Assembly (NCBI GenBank): GCA_014529385.2 | Contig: CM043958.1 | Location: forward strand, 124,052,817-124,116,816 | Source of the DNA: Adiantum capillus-veneris | Lineage: Eukaryota > Streptophyta > Polypodiopsida > Polypodiales > Pteridaceae | Length of the DNA: 64,000 nt | Reading direction: 5' to 3' | Shown here: positions 1-10,695 of the stretch, piece after piece | Position numbering within the stretch: the first letter of the stretch is position 1 | Layout: every line of letters begins with the position of its first letter | Made by a program: the position numbers and the translations under genes | The notes under the pieces: model-generated | Told to the model about the DNA's origin: nothing | What the model saw: the letters and a program-made list of their open reading frames with translations, nothing else | Databases searched by the model: none

Positions 1-54
1 CTGCACCAAAAGCTATTGTATGGATTTGGGAGTTGCAACACAAAATCCGTTGGC

Positions 55-665
55 TGTAACGGGAACGGGCACGACATGCCAACGGAAAAGAAGAGGCTGA
101 ACAACTTTAAGCACTTCAAATAACAACTGAACTGAAGTGTGAACGAGATGCACAACACATGAGAGGGGGAGTGGCGGAGTTTCACCCCGAGAGAGCACTG
201 GCCCCAAACGATGGCGCCCCTTTCGGTATTTCTTTATATTGCTTGAACTCAGTACAACTCTGGTACTCCATGCCCTGCACCTCCACGTGGAGCGTGCCAG
301 AGAATGAGCCCTTGGCTCATATTTAAAGGCCCTTGGCATGAGAAGCAGTTAAATGAAAGGCTTCAAGTTCTAAAAGCATCTGGCTCAAGAGCAGGCGCTG
401 AAATCAGTCAGCAGAAAATATGAAAATCCGTACAGTTTTGCCACATTAGCATCTGCAGTGTAAAACACGGAATTCCGTACAGGTTGTCACGTGGCACTAT
501 CAGTGCAATTCGTGGGCGTCTGTACAACTGCCACGTCATCAGGTTTTACGCAAGCTTGTGTGTGGGAGCGCTGGTCCTGCTTTATTTATGTATAGGCCCC
601 ATCGAACGGGTATCTGCATGTTGGCTCCGTTCTTCAGTGGCTTGACACATCAACAATTTGTGACA
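55..665 (-). mobile_element. Probable solo LTR, Ty3/gypsy type
   Basis: Starts TGTAAC and ends GTGACA. It aligns by eye along its length with the LTR at 42365-43627 and carries the LTR module GGCCCCAAA..GGCGCCCCTTTCGG at about 200-232 in minus orientation, plus a TATTTAAA box near 329. No polypurine tract follows on the right and no primer-binding site is seen on the left, so a solo LTR is the simplest reading. Candidate target duplications (ttggc at 50-54, gttgc at 666-670) match poorly, so the ends are provisional. Confidence 0.6.
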
Positions 666-744
666 GTTGCTGCCTTGTTAGCAGTTGTAGATGCAATTTT
701 AATACTTGGCTTGATTCAATGTCCGGCCAGGTTTGGGTGGACTT

Positions 745-1064
745 TTAGTCCATTGAGTAGTGCCATGTCATCACACTTGTGATACTCATTGAGATCATTG
801 ATCCCCATAAGAAATACAACCATATCATTCTTCTTGTGTAGTTGTCTCCATCTAGTTTGTCCTTGGCAGACGACATGCTAAAAACATGATTGTTGTCAGC
901 CATGGCTGGTGACTGCACTTGATGCAAGAACTGCCTCCATGATGGTTGTCGTAGACTTCTTGTAATCTGGTTTGGATCTCGTTGGTCTCAACATGTTGGG
1001 TAAGCAATGTAGCGATGAGCTCTTGCATGGAATTGTCTTGTAATACTTCCTTATCTGCTTTCAA
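745..1064 (-). pseudogene. Ty1/Copia gag N-terminal remnant
   Basis: On the minus strand a short reading frame contains MADNNHVFSMSSAKDKLDGD followed by NYT, which is the usual start of plant Copia Gag (MA...KLDGxNY). It is out of frame with the upstream open stretch and breaks off before the rest of gag, the zinc knuckle and pol. It lies just downstream, in minus orientation, of the LTR-like sequence starting near 1097, so the two were probably one Copia element. The family call rests on the KLDGDNY motif and the position only. Confidence 0.5.
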
Positions 1065-1096
1065 AGCGAGCCGCCTCTTCGTAAGGGTCTCTGAGT

Positions 1097-2460
1097 GAAA
1101 CTGGCCTGCACATAGTAGAGGGCGGTACTAATTCAATTGCTTGTTAAATTTACATAGAGGATTGAGAAGAAGAGAGAACACAGATGCATCTAGCAACTAG
1201 AATGTCATAGTAGAGGGCGGTACTAATTCAATTGCCTGCTAAATTTACACAGAGGATTGAGAAGAAGAGAGAACACAGATGCGTCTAGCAACTAGAATGT
1301 CATTGCGCACACGAAGATCGACACGCTGTAGGTCCCAAAGACTAGCGCCCCTGTGGGTATTTCTTTATTCAATTGAAAACAAACGACCTGAACACTTAGA
1401 CCAAACTCTTACCAAGCTGCTCAAAACTGTCAAGGGCTGAAATTGCAGGTTTTCGACTCAATTTCGATAGCATAACGGCGCCAAAATCTCTGTAGGTCAA
1501 AAGTATAAGTCTAGGACGGATTCGCTTGCAGTTTAGGAGCTTTCCGTGAGCTGTAGGTAAATTTCAGCACGCTGTAATTTCCTGTTTTAGTTAGTGATAG
1601 GTGCCCTAACTCCTGTATAAGCACCCCTAGGCTTCCCCGAAGCTTCGCAGGTGTTATCTTACAATTCAAGTGCGAAACCCTAAACTTGCAAATAAACGCA
1701 GCAAGCTAAAACTCTGTGTCTTGGATCGTTTTGAGCGGACCAAACACGTCTATGAGTGTGTCAAGAGCTCTTGCATGCAATGGGACACTTCCCCTTTGTT
1801 TTGGACGGGTTTTCACGCGAGAAAACTCTCCTATTTCGCAATCTGTCGTGATGGAATTGTGTGTACTTGTAGGGGATTAGCAATTAGCTAATCCGGTTCC
1901 TGTTCAGAAGACTTTTGCCTTGGCAAACGTGCATAAAACCCACAAGACTATACATAGTCATTTGAGGAGCCCAACTAGTGGGGATTTACCATATGTGTAA
2001 AGGGGCGAGAGATGCACTAGAGTGGAATCATCGCGCTACATGAGACAAGGGAGAAGGCAAGCTTTCCATTAAAGCTGTGATGTGAAAATCCACTCGCAAA
2101 ATGATAAATTCAGCCTTCTCTCTCTATTGGGCGCCCCCAAGCTGGGCCTGAGCTGCTGGAGTGTGAGATGTCAAGTAGGTGGTTCTCCTGCTGACATATG
2201 TCCACTATGTTGCTTATGGTTCAGTTTCCTAACCCCTCCCAACTTATAAAGTTGTTAGTGACTTGCCTTGTGGCCCAAATTCCATTTAGGCGCACACATG
2301 CTTCCATACTCATCAGAATTCAGTGCTAACTGGGCGACCAGTCACGACTCACCGATTGACCGACCTAGATTCTTGATGCGAGAAACCCATTTGGCTGCAG
2401 TTGTTTCACACTGGCCATGGAGTGTCCACTTGCACATTTTCAAGGGTTTCGGGGGCCTCA
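1097..2460 (-). mobile_element. LTR-E copy, probably Copia LTR (diverged)
   Basis: Matches in inverse orientation the insertion at 32936-34374. Shared blocks include the end (CTGGCC..), the stretch with TGTCATTGCGCACACG at about 1301, the AAAGACTAGCGCCCC..GGGTATTTC module near 1340, and the stretch 2260-2450. The middle is diverged and I cannot place the left end precisely; it may reach about 2630. Followed on the minus strand by a Copia gag start, which is why I call it a Copia LTR. Confidence 0.5.
1111..1300. repeat. 95-bp tandem duplication, two units
   Basis: Units 1111-1205 and 1206-1300 both begin CATAGTAGAGGGCGGTAC and differ at only a few positions. The related LTR at 32936-34374 has a single copy of this segment, so the duplication arose in this copy. 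Confidence 0.85.
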
Positions 2461-3713
2461 GATCTGGCTGCTCAAAGGGGCAGGGTAGAACCAGCAAGAA
2501 GGGGGCGATAGGAATGGAGGACTGATGGGTTAAATGGTGAGGAGGATGGGCTGCAGATACGGTGTCTCCAATTAGGCCACGGGCTGCTGTAGAAGAGCCA
2601 GGTGATGGGCTGGAAAACACCGATGCAGGGATTTAAGATACTCCAAAACATGGAACACAGAAGAGGAATGGTGAGGAGATTCTGGATTGGGAACAGGAAC
2701 GGGAAGGGGAGTGATAGATAGTCTACATAGAAGTGGGAAAATGGAAATTCTAGCTAGGAGCTAGGCTTTAATGGCCATAAGGCACCAAAAATGCGCAAAA
2801 AGAGACAAGTATTCCTTACTTAAGACACTCGTCTTTGATGCGAAGGATATTGGAACGCATTTTGGAACAGGGCACAATAATTCTCTATTTGAAATAAGAA
2901 GCGAACTGGCACATACCGAAAACTGCATTCAAGAATACCATCAAGTGGGAACGCGTCCTGAAGATGGCAAGGCCCAGAAGGCAGAACGGGCTATCCCCGT
3001 TTCTATTCTCCCGCATATTATGAGGGCGCTCAAGCTGGAGTATGGTTGCTTAAATATGAGTTCCATATTTTAGACCTTGTTCACCTTGGACCCCATAAAC
3101 TCCCCAATTGTAAGCGAATATGTGCAATGTGTACACATAGGTTTGGTCTTTAAACAAGTGCTTATCCCTCAAATGGCTCGTCTGATTGGCACAACACCTG
3201 GGACATGACTTGGTCCCATCCTAATCTACATGCTGATATTGCTGGATGCCCATTGTAATAACACCCGCCAAACACCCTGTACAAACCATTATGGACTCGT
3301 CCAGAATGTGGTCCTTGCAAACAGGCTCACAAAATTTCTGGTACAAAATCCCTTCCTATGCTTTATGGACACTGTTTGCCCAATGCCTGTGGAAGTAGGT
3401 GTAGCATGTCCAATATGGCACACAGGGATTGTGCATGTGAGGCGGTGCGCAGGGCAGAATAACATGTAGAGGTGCAATGAGGGCGGACAGAAGTAATCAG
3501 GCAGGGCTCGCTAGTGACAAGGAAGAGGCACGAAGAACAACATTTGTCTTGCTATAGCTAGGGCACCCCTCTCTAACTTCTTGGTCTTTGTTCAAAGATG
3601 TGATGTTTCGAGAGTCATGACCTGATTTTAGTTGTTTTTTGTACAAGAATCTGTTATTGATGAATCTTTATCAAGTGGTGAATGCAATGATGTCGTCTTT
3701 TTGCTTGATCCTG
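2461..3713. other. Unassigned intergenic or intronic DNA
   Basis: I see no convincing coding region, no PBS and no terminal repeat here. Open frames at 2771-3073 (+) and 3230-3469 (+) have no recognisable motif and look like chance. It precedes the first visible POLH exon and is probably more of that gene's upstream intron, possibly including the outer part of the neighbouring LTR copy. Confidence 0.4.
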
Positions 3714-3911
3714 TATACGCACATATTATTCCTTTATTATAGCCATTGACCTCTTAATATACGCACATATTATTCCTTTATTATAGTCATTGACCTCTTA
3801 ACTGCCTTCTACCTTGTTTTTTCTCTAGGGAATTGCAACCAATAAACTTCTTCCTTAACTGCCTTCTACCTTGTTTTTTCTCTAGGGAATTGCAACCAAT
3901 AAACTTCTGGC
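3714..3911. repeat. Two short tandem duplications at a splice acceptor
   Basis: A 44-bp unit is repeated at 3714-3757 and 3758-3801. Then a 57-bp unit starting ACTGCCTTCTACC is repeated from 3801 and 3858. The second unit contains a pyrimidine tract, the acceptor TCTCTAG and the first bases of POLH exon 1 in this window, so the acceptor itself is duplicated (AG at 3827-3828 and 3884-3885). Use of the upstream acceptor would read into TAA after nine codons. Confidence 0.85.
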
Positions 3912-3954
3912 AAAGATAGCATCCGCTAGGAATAAGCCAGATCAGCAGACTCTG
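3886..3954 (+). CDS. POLH: DNA polymerase eta, exon (palm/fingers end)
   Basis: Encodes 23 residues starting GIATNKLLAKIASARNKPDQ, the conserved Y-family polymerase block (GIAxNKxLAKxAxxxNKPxxQT) that ends the palm and enters the thumb. Flanked by an AG acceptor at 3884-3885 and a GTAAGT donor at 3955. The exon is a whole number of codons. Polymerase eta inserts bases opposite UV-damaged DNA in the nucleus and works with PCNA. Upstream exons, including the catalytic DE motif, are not in this window. Polymerase iota shares this block, but the later VQGK..KS..AAKSF segment favours eta. Confidence 0.88.
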
Positions 3955-5058
3955 GTAAGTTCCCGGTAAGCTTGTTTCATCTAATTGGAGTTTCATGTAC
4001 TGTGGGGAATTCTGTGGATGGATTGATTCTGGTCGACCCAAAGTTTAGAAAAGAGGATTGGAGCAAGGTCACTCACCAATCTTGAGACTCTTTGGTCCTT
4101 ATGTTGACAAAAGTACATGGTTCTGCTCATTTTCAATGTTTAAGCTTCTTAAAACCTAGTGGCCAAGGCATGTCTTGGTTGTGTAAATGTCTAACCTGTG
4201 AATGCTTTGTTGTGCTATTACAAGATCTATAACCTTCAAGATCTATAAACCTTTCCTTTTCACATAGTTGGCATACAAGTTCTTCACAGGCAGTATTGAC
4301 TTCTATCCTTCTTTTGAGACTCCATTCTCGATTGTTGACAAGAGGGGTGCACACACAAAAAAACATATATGTTATCTTATGGTTTAACATGTGGAGGACC
4401 AAGGCTATACTTCAGTTCAACTTTTTGAGGACAACTTTTTGCGTTGAAACCTCAGAACTCTTTTAAAACTTGAGAAAATCTTTGAAATTAAGCGTGCAAG
4501 CTTCCAATGAAGATGGCCTAGTATGCTCAGTTTCTCTTTTCTTCTACCTTTTAATGAGCTGGTTGCATCACAGTTTTGTTAATGAAAGTATTGAAGAAAC
4601 ACTAGCAGTTTGGATCATGTTTGGATGCAATACTGTCTTTAAGCTGAAGAAGTAAAACAAGTGGTATGTCCTATATAGAGTAAATACCTCACCGCCATCA
4701 ATGCTTGGGGCATCCACTATTAAGAACCCCCTATATAACGTGCGTTGGAATAGATAGACACCTCTTTTTTCATGAATTAACAGGTTTTTATCCAAAATGG
4801 ATAAAAAAACCCCTCTTGTTAATGTATCTCTGTTAAACTGTTCAAATTCTCAATAATTATAAACCCCTCCTGTTAAACTCTAGTGGTATATTAACATGAT
4901 TATAGAGTGGACCCCCTGAACATCAATGTTTACCAAGCCTTTGTGCTAAGTTTCTCCTACTAGTCAATTGTCGGAACGTTATTTGCGGTTTCTACCCACT
5001 TCGTGTGATTTATTTAATCAAGCTTGATGATAGCATTTGAGCTTGTCCTTGTTGCCAG

Positions 5059-5139
5059 GTATTACCAGGGGCGGTTTCTGATCTGATGAACGCACTTCCT
5101 TTGAAGAAGGTCAAACTTTTGGGTGGTAAAATAGGCGAG
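5059..5139 (+). CDS. POLH: DNA polymerase eta, exon (thumb start)
   Basis: Twenty-seven codons after an AG acceptor (GTTGCCAG) and before GTGAAC. The product, VLPGAVSDLMNALPLKKVKL then LGGKIGE, matches the polymerase eta segment with the LGGK turn of the helix-hairpin-helix-like thumb. It joins the previous exon between complete codons (…QTL/VLPG…). The intron on its left (3955-5058) shows no element I can name. Confidence 0.88.
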
Positions 5140-5210
5140 GTGAACCCTTGTTCTGTTTTTTGTGGTTTGACTTCTCCTCTTCAAAGATGCTAAAGGTGAT
5201 AAGTATGTAG

Positions 5211-5346
5211 GAGCTTTCTGAGAAGTGGAACTGCAAGACTGCTGGAGATGCTCAGAAGGTGCCTTTGAAAAGCTTGCTGGCATCTTTTGGTGACCGTCTT
5301 GGAAACTATGTGTATAGAGCTGTACGAGGAATTCATGAAGATAAGG
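5211..5346 (+). CDS. POLH: DNA polymerase eta, exon (thumb)
   Basis: Begins ELSEKWNCKTAGDAQKVPLK and continues through FGDRLGNYVYRAVRGIHEDK. This corresponds to the family segment in which a GDL…FGxxxGxxLxxxARGI pattern is usual. Forty-five codons plus one base; the extra G is completed by TG of the next exon to give Val. Donor GTAATC at 5347. The intron to its left is only about 70 bp. Confidence 0.88.
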
Positions 5347-5568
5347 GTAATCATTATATGTGTTTTGGTTCACATTCGATTTAGTCGGTCATGATATGGG
5401 ACTGATTTTATGTCCAGTGTTGTTATGTGCACTGGTCACAGGAGGCCAAAGTACTTGTTTGAGATTCATAGGAATTACATGTTTGAACTTGTGCTTTTCT
5501 CTTGAAGTTTAGATTAGTTGTGGTGATGGCTTTTACCAATTTGCAAGTTTTTGTTCAAAAAATTGCAG

Positions 5569-5644
5569 TGCAAGGAAAGCAGACAACTAAATCCATGCTA
5601 GCAGCCAAGTCTTTCCAAGCTACAAATGATATTTCTGTTATCAG
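5569..5644 (+). CDS. POLH: DNA polymerase eta, exon before the giant intron
   Basis: After acceptor TTGCAG it reads VQGKQTTKSMLAAKSFQATN then DISVI and ends with AG of a split codon. The VQGxxxxKSxxxxKxF pattern is specific to plant polymerase eta and marks the entry to the little-finger domain. The next coding base pair-matches 46 kb downstream: G at 51590 completes AGG (Arg) and the protein continues MWLGVLAEEL, the expected start of the little finger. Confidence 0.88.
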
Positions 5645-6027
5645 GTTCTCCTCTATTCTATGCTGGACACCTTTAATGTTATTGGTCAGAAACAGAAAGC
5701 ATGCATTTGCAAAATTTGAAGAGTTCCTTGAATATAGGAAGAGGATCATTTGAAGCCTATAATTATGTCATATAGTTTAATGCAGCTGTGAGTGCTGAGG
5801 CTTTCTAATCGATGAGCAAAGAAAACAGAGCAAAGCCAAATTTCCGAGAAAATATGAGCAACACCCTTGATAAATTGATGCAAGAGCAAGTTATATTGAA
5901 GAAAATAATGATGTCATTCAGCAGTCGCCATCGAGGGAGCCTGGATAAGCAGTCAGCAATTCTTTCAAGTCTTTCTGGGCTTGCAAACTACAACTTTAAT
6001 GTACTTGTCGTACACGCAGGCGCACCC

Positions 6028-7118
6028 AGAGAGAGAGAGAGAGAGAGAGAAGAAGAAGAAGAGTATTTTAACGTCGTAGGAAACTATCCCGAGAGAGAAA
6101 TGAAACTGAAATGAAATGTTATAGTAAACGTCTTTAAAAGTTAAAACGCCAAAATGACCTATGACACCAAACTGATACAATCCTTGTGGATCTAATCCAA
6201 TGTCTGGGTACAAAAATAAAATGAATTTAAGTGAAAGACTAAACTAAAAGACTGGTCCCTGCTCTAAAGAAGTCAGTGATCTCCCTCTGTGAATGTCTCC
6301 CACTGCCTGGTCTCCTCAAGAGACTCTCCCTGTGTCTTCGCAGCTCTAGCAAAACCAACCCGAGGCATCTTTGGTTGTGATATCTCATGACTCTAGCCAA
6401 CGGTCCCAAGCCCTCTCTGAATAGACCGAATAGACAGTGAAAGCGGCCTTGTATCTCATAGTATACCGGACAGTGATAAATGTGATGTAACTCTGTCTCT
6501 GGCCCTATATGACACAACTAGCATATCCTGGCTTCTGCTGGTACTCTCCTAAATCTGCCAGTCTCAATCTCTAGCTGATGCGATGATGTGCGCATCTGAC
6601 CAATAGCACATCGTATCCCATAGGATAAATGAGTGTACAAAATAGGCCGGTCTAATCACACATCCATCCTCTGTTAGTTGGAGAAGATGCTCTCTATAGA
6701 AATCCATCTTCGTGCCCAACTCTTGTACCGCCTGTATCCATGTGCTTTTGGTATCTAGTTGAATGAAATCCTGACGTAGAAGTCTTGTGGTCTCTGTCCG
6801 TGTGAGAGAAAGGGAGGGTGCATCCAAGGAGTATTGGAATGGAGGCAGTCTATCCATGTTGAAGCCATGTGACTGAAACCATGATGTCATCTGCCCATAC
6901 CAACATGCTGTGTTCCCTTGTAGCGCTAGCTGTCGGGATGACTCGAGGGCTAGCCGAGCATATCTATCTCTGGGAAGGTCCCATAAATTATGCATGAAGG
7001 AAACTGATCCCATAAGGGCCTCAACTATGAGAGGGGGGGCAGATAGCTCAACTCGAATAATCTCATGTGGCACTGAGGCCTTAGCCCGAATCATCCGAGA
7101 GATCATAGAGACTAGAGG
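6028..7118 (-). mobile_element. LINE A1, 3' segment (ORF2 C-terminus and TC tail)
   Basis: Minus-strand 3' end of a LINE. From right to left: a segment matching the post-RT region (ERPLVSMISRMIRAK-like, about 7118-6564), the zinc finger CQLC...H..C region (frame broken near 6530), the PIP box QREITDFF at 6266-6289, a hairpin relic at 6147-6159, then a GA-rich run (TC on the LINE strand) at about 6028-6062. A second TTAACGTC signature at 6063-6090, next to GAGAGAG, may be a 30-bp relic of another LINE 3' end. The element breaks at 7118 where a gypsy LTR starts and resumes at 26474. Confidence 0.85.
6239..7118 (-). pseudogene. LINE A1 ORF2 C-terminal domain (broken)
   Basis: Two frames, 7118-6564 and 6517-6239, together correspond to the C-terminal third of ORF2 downstream of the reverse transcriptase. 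The second contains CHIGPETELHHIYHCP, a degenerate form of the family's CxxC...HxxxC zinc finger (first Cys pair partly lost), then GRHSQREITDFFRAG with the PCNA-binding motif. A frameshift lies between the two. The RT core is not in this piece. Confidence 0.8.
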
Positions 7119-9531
7119 TGTAACAAACTTGGACACCCCAAGTCAAGATTCTACCACGACACAACAGAGATTCACTTCAAATGTCAGGTGCTACGAAAGA
7201 GAATAAGGATTCTGCTCGGATCTAATACTCCGTACACAAACACAAGGGACACTTCACTTCACTTGAAAGAACTGAGCTGAATTGAAAGAAAGAGAGAAAC
7301 AAGAGAGAGAAAAGAGACGACACAAGGATGTCGGGTCCCAACCCTCAAAGGCCCCCTTGCTTTGTTGCCAGAGCAAGTACTTTCTTTATTCTTGCACAAA
7401 TGTGATGCTGATGCTAATGGGTATTGATGCTACTGATGCTGGGTACTGGAGGGGTACTATGTCGATGACAATGATGTCGACGACGATGCTAGGGCAAAAT
7501 GCCGAACTGCTAGCGCGGTTGATGGTTTGGGGTCTGCAACCACGACGAGGCTAGGGGTTGCGTCTACTGGCTGATGCAAAAACGCTGATTATGGCTGCTG
7601 AATCCGATGTGATCAAGGGCTGAAACGCTGGTCTTCGGGCTGAGATTGCTGACCTTGCTGGCTGAAAACGCTGGTGAGGAAAGTGCTGAAAACGCTGGCT
7701 GACTTCTGGCTGAAAACTGAGCGTTAGTGCATCTGCTGCGACGGGGCAGAGCCGGCAAGGATCTTCTACCACAAGGGTGCGGGAATGCGAGGTTAATGCT
7801 GAACTGAAAATGCTGGTGAAGGAGCTGCAAATGGCTGAATCTGGCCTCCAAAAACGCTAGTCTTCATGCTGAGAAAACGCTAAGAGGGGCTGCTCTGCTG
7901 CACGCTTCTTGTGCACTTGAGCCCTCCTGTCTTCTGCCTATATTGAGTGCCCAATGGGTTTCTTTTATAGATTCTTAGCAATTTGCCCTACCTACTTTTC
8001 CAACAAAAGTCACTTATTAATAAATAAGTGAAAAATGTGTAATTTGGAAAAAAGGGTTCTATGCTCTGGAAAATGATCATGTTGAAATCTGTACTGTGCA
8101 AGAGAGGGTATGCAACTATGACCGGCCTAGGCATGCACGTCTTGCTAGAGGCTCACAAAGTGCCAGGCTCAGTCCTAGGCGAGGCTATGACTGACGCTAG
8201 ACCATGGCAGAAGCATGTCCACGTGGCGCAAGTTAAGTGCGTACGTGACATCCTCCCCTGTTAAAAGTGAGGCACAACTGTCGAACTTCTATCTGTACTT
8301 CTGATGCTGAGTGCTTCTAATGCATGTGGATGCATAACCAATGAAAATTCGTCCAAGCGGGTGGATACTACGGATATAGGTTCTGCTACGATGTAAACAC
8401 CGACCATACGAGTTACTAGGTAGCCTTACTACTGTCGCAGAATACCAGCCTTTGTGCTGACTCTGTGTGCAAGCAAGCACTACCACCCGAATAGTCCTTT
8501 CGTGAAAACATTGCGGGTGAAGCTAAAAGGTAAGGTTGCTTGGAGGTAAATTCAAGGGTTTCTTGTCGATGGAAGTGGAAGGGTGCGGGAATACTGAAAA
8601 CGCTGATGGAGGGGTTGCAAATCGCTGAAGCTGTCTCCAAAAACGCTAGTCATCATTCTAAGAAAACGCTAAGAGGGGCTGCTCTGTTGCACGCTTCTTG
8701 TTCACTTGAGCCCTCCTGTCTATTGCCTCTATTGAGTGCTCAATGGGTTTCTTTTATAGATTCTTAGCAATTTGCCCTACCTACTTTTCCAACAAAAGTC
8801 ACTTATTAATAAATAAGTGAAACGTGTAATTTGGAAAAAAGGGTTCTATGCTCTGGAAAATGATCATGCTGAAATCTGTACTGTGGAAGAGAGGGTATGC
8901 AACTATGACCGGCTTGTGCATGCACGTCCTGCTAGAGGCTCACAAAGTGCCAGGCTCAGTCCTAGGCTAGGCTATGACTGACGCTAGACCATGGCAAAAG
9001 CATGTCCACGTGGCGAAAGTGAAGTGCGCACGTGACATCAAAACACTTCACAAATTTAAGAGAGAGTTGACACGGCCCGACCGGCGTAGTTCCGTGCCAA
9101 GAGAAATAGGCCCCAAAGACTGGCGCCCCTTTCGGTATTTCTTTTACATTAATCTTTGAGCAAAGTACAACTGCCCGCGGGTGCTCGCTCTGATTCTCTG
9201 TGTCCAGATGCTCTGCAGAGTGAACCCCTTGGGTTCAATATTAAGGTTACAAGGGAAAAAGCAGAGCCCCCAAAAGCATTAAACTCAAAAGCCTTGAGCT
9301 CCAAAAGCATCTTAATAAAAAGTTGCCAGTAAAAAGCACTCAGCGTAGGCTGCGAAGATCCGTACAGCCAGCCAGCGTAAAACGTGGAGAATTAGTACAG
9401 TTTTGCTACGTCAATATGTCAGCGTAAGAAGCGGGATTTTCGTACAGCCTGCCACGTTAGCAGCTGTCAGCGCCAAACACGGAAATCCGTACTGTCTGTG
9501 TCTGGGCACTGCCACTTCATCAATTTGTGAC
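7119..9531 (-). mobile_element. G1 3' LTR (gypsy), interrupted by a non-autonomous element
   Basis: The LTR is 7119-7181 plus 9038-9531 (about 557 bp net). It starts TGTAACAAACTTGG, carries the GGCCCCAAAGACTGGCGCC module near 9110-9140 and ends CAATTTGTGACA. The adjoining internal sequence TACTCCCCTCTTG is a polypurine tract on the minus strand, so this is the 3' LTR of G1. The matching 5' LTR is at 26142-26473. Confidence 0.85.
7182..9037 (-). mobile_element. Non-autonomous LTR element N1, internally deleted
   Basis: Insertion in the G1 LTR flanked by the 5-bp duplication TCAAA (7177-7181 and 9038-9042). The 3' LTR is 7182-8250, ending ACGTGACA, with a polypurine tract read from 8262 to 8251. 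A partial 5' LTR, 8575-9037, repeats 7780-8250 with few differences. Only about 325 bp of interior remain and no gag or pol is visible. The LTR is full of AAAACGCTG motifs (CAGCGTTTT on the element strand), linking it to the element at 10696-15080 and the fragment at 27378-28419. Confidence 0.8.
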
Positions 9532-10695
9532 ATACTCCCCTCTTGAAAAAATTGTAATCGCCCTTGATAACGCCTGCAAAATATACAGAGGCCATAAACT
9601 GTTGAGTAGACACTGCCTGTTAGTACCGACGCACTAGACATGTCACATCTAGCACTTGTACAAAAATGCCAGTCACATCACTCGACAGCATAGGACATCA
9701 CTCGACATCACATGACACCACATGACAGATCACAGAAAAATTCATTCCAAATCTCAGACCATGACTGCCAACAATGTATTTAGTAATTGCATCTAGATCC
9801 AGTCCGGACCTCACTGATGCCCGATTAACTAATCCTTATTGCGATCATGTCTATAGAGATTTATGAGACCGAAATGCTGCAGTCATTTCGTCTTTCAGTT
9901 CCTGCACTCAACAAGTCAAGAGAGAGAGTAGAAATCAATCATATTTAGTTTCGGGAATTCCGTGTCATAAAGTCATATAGCAGAATACCGGTCAGCCCAT
10001 TAGTATCCTTGAAACCCAAAGGGGACATCAATGAACCTATTCAAAATCGGGATAATCTGTTGACAAAGGAGTGGAGTGACTCCCCTCTTGTGCAAACCCG
10101 TTGCACTAGATTCACCCTTGCTGAATTCGGGGTTCTATCGGAGTAGTAGACTATGCTAAACTGAATGCTTCAAGGTAAAGTTCCAAAATCTAAGGAGTAT
10201 CTGCTAGGTCCTCCTCCTCCATCCACTTCGCATCCAATGTCGGATAGTTCTTGAATTTAACCAACATTCGCCAAATCACTTTACCTTTCATCTTTCTTTC
10301 CTTGTGTGCCAAAATCTATTCTGGAACGAGTATCTCCTCGCTTTCTTCCACTTCGGGTTGCTCATCAGGCTCCCCATCAACTAGCACATCACCTTTGAAA
10401 GGTTTCAAGAGACTCACATGGAATGCATTGTGAATCTTCCAAGTATCGGGCAGCTTGAGTGGAAAGGAGACATCATTTATCTTTTCTTTAATCTAGAAAG
10501 GGCCATAATACCTCATGCTAAACTTTGGAAAAAGCCGCTTCTTTCCCTTTCGTTTTCGTAGGCGTGCCTTCTCAAAACGTAAGAGCACCCAATCGTCTTC
10601 CTTTAATTTCAAATCTCGTCGATGTCGATTTGTTGCCTTCTTATGTCGTTCTTGAGATTTCGGTAAACCCTCCCGGACCTTGGCAAAAGCAATGT
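9532..10695 (-). pseudogene. G1 3' internal region with integrase tail and chromodomain
   Basis: Right after the polypurine tract come about 650 bp without coding signal. Then, on the minus strand, 10695 to about 10190 encodes the end of integrase (LKLKEDDWVLLRFEKARLRK, GPF) and a chromodomain (MLVKFKNYPTLDAKWMEEED). This identifies G1 as a chromovirus. The frame is broken by stops. Upstream coding is displaced by the insertion at 10696 and resumes at 15081. Confidence 0.82.

Noticed and set aside
3886-5644. DNA polymerase iota or kappa instead of eta
   Set aside because: The GIATNKLLAK block fits several Y-family enzymes, but the VQGK....KS....KSF segment and the WLGVLAEEL little-finger start fit eta best.
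5812-6027. Extra POLH exon before the LINE cluster
   Set aside because: No polymerase eta segment is missing between 5644 and 51590, and the frame there matches nothing in the family.
7282-7554. Plus-strand frame over the N1 LTR
   Set aside because: Lies inside a 3' LTR of a minus-strand element and has no recognisable domain.
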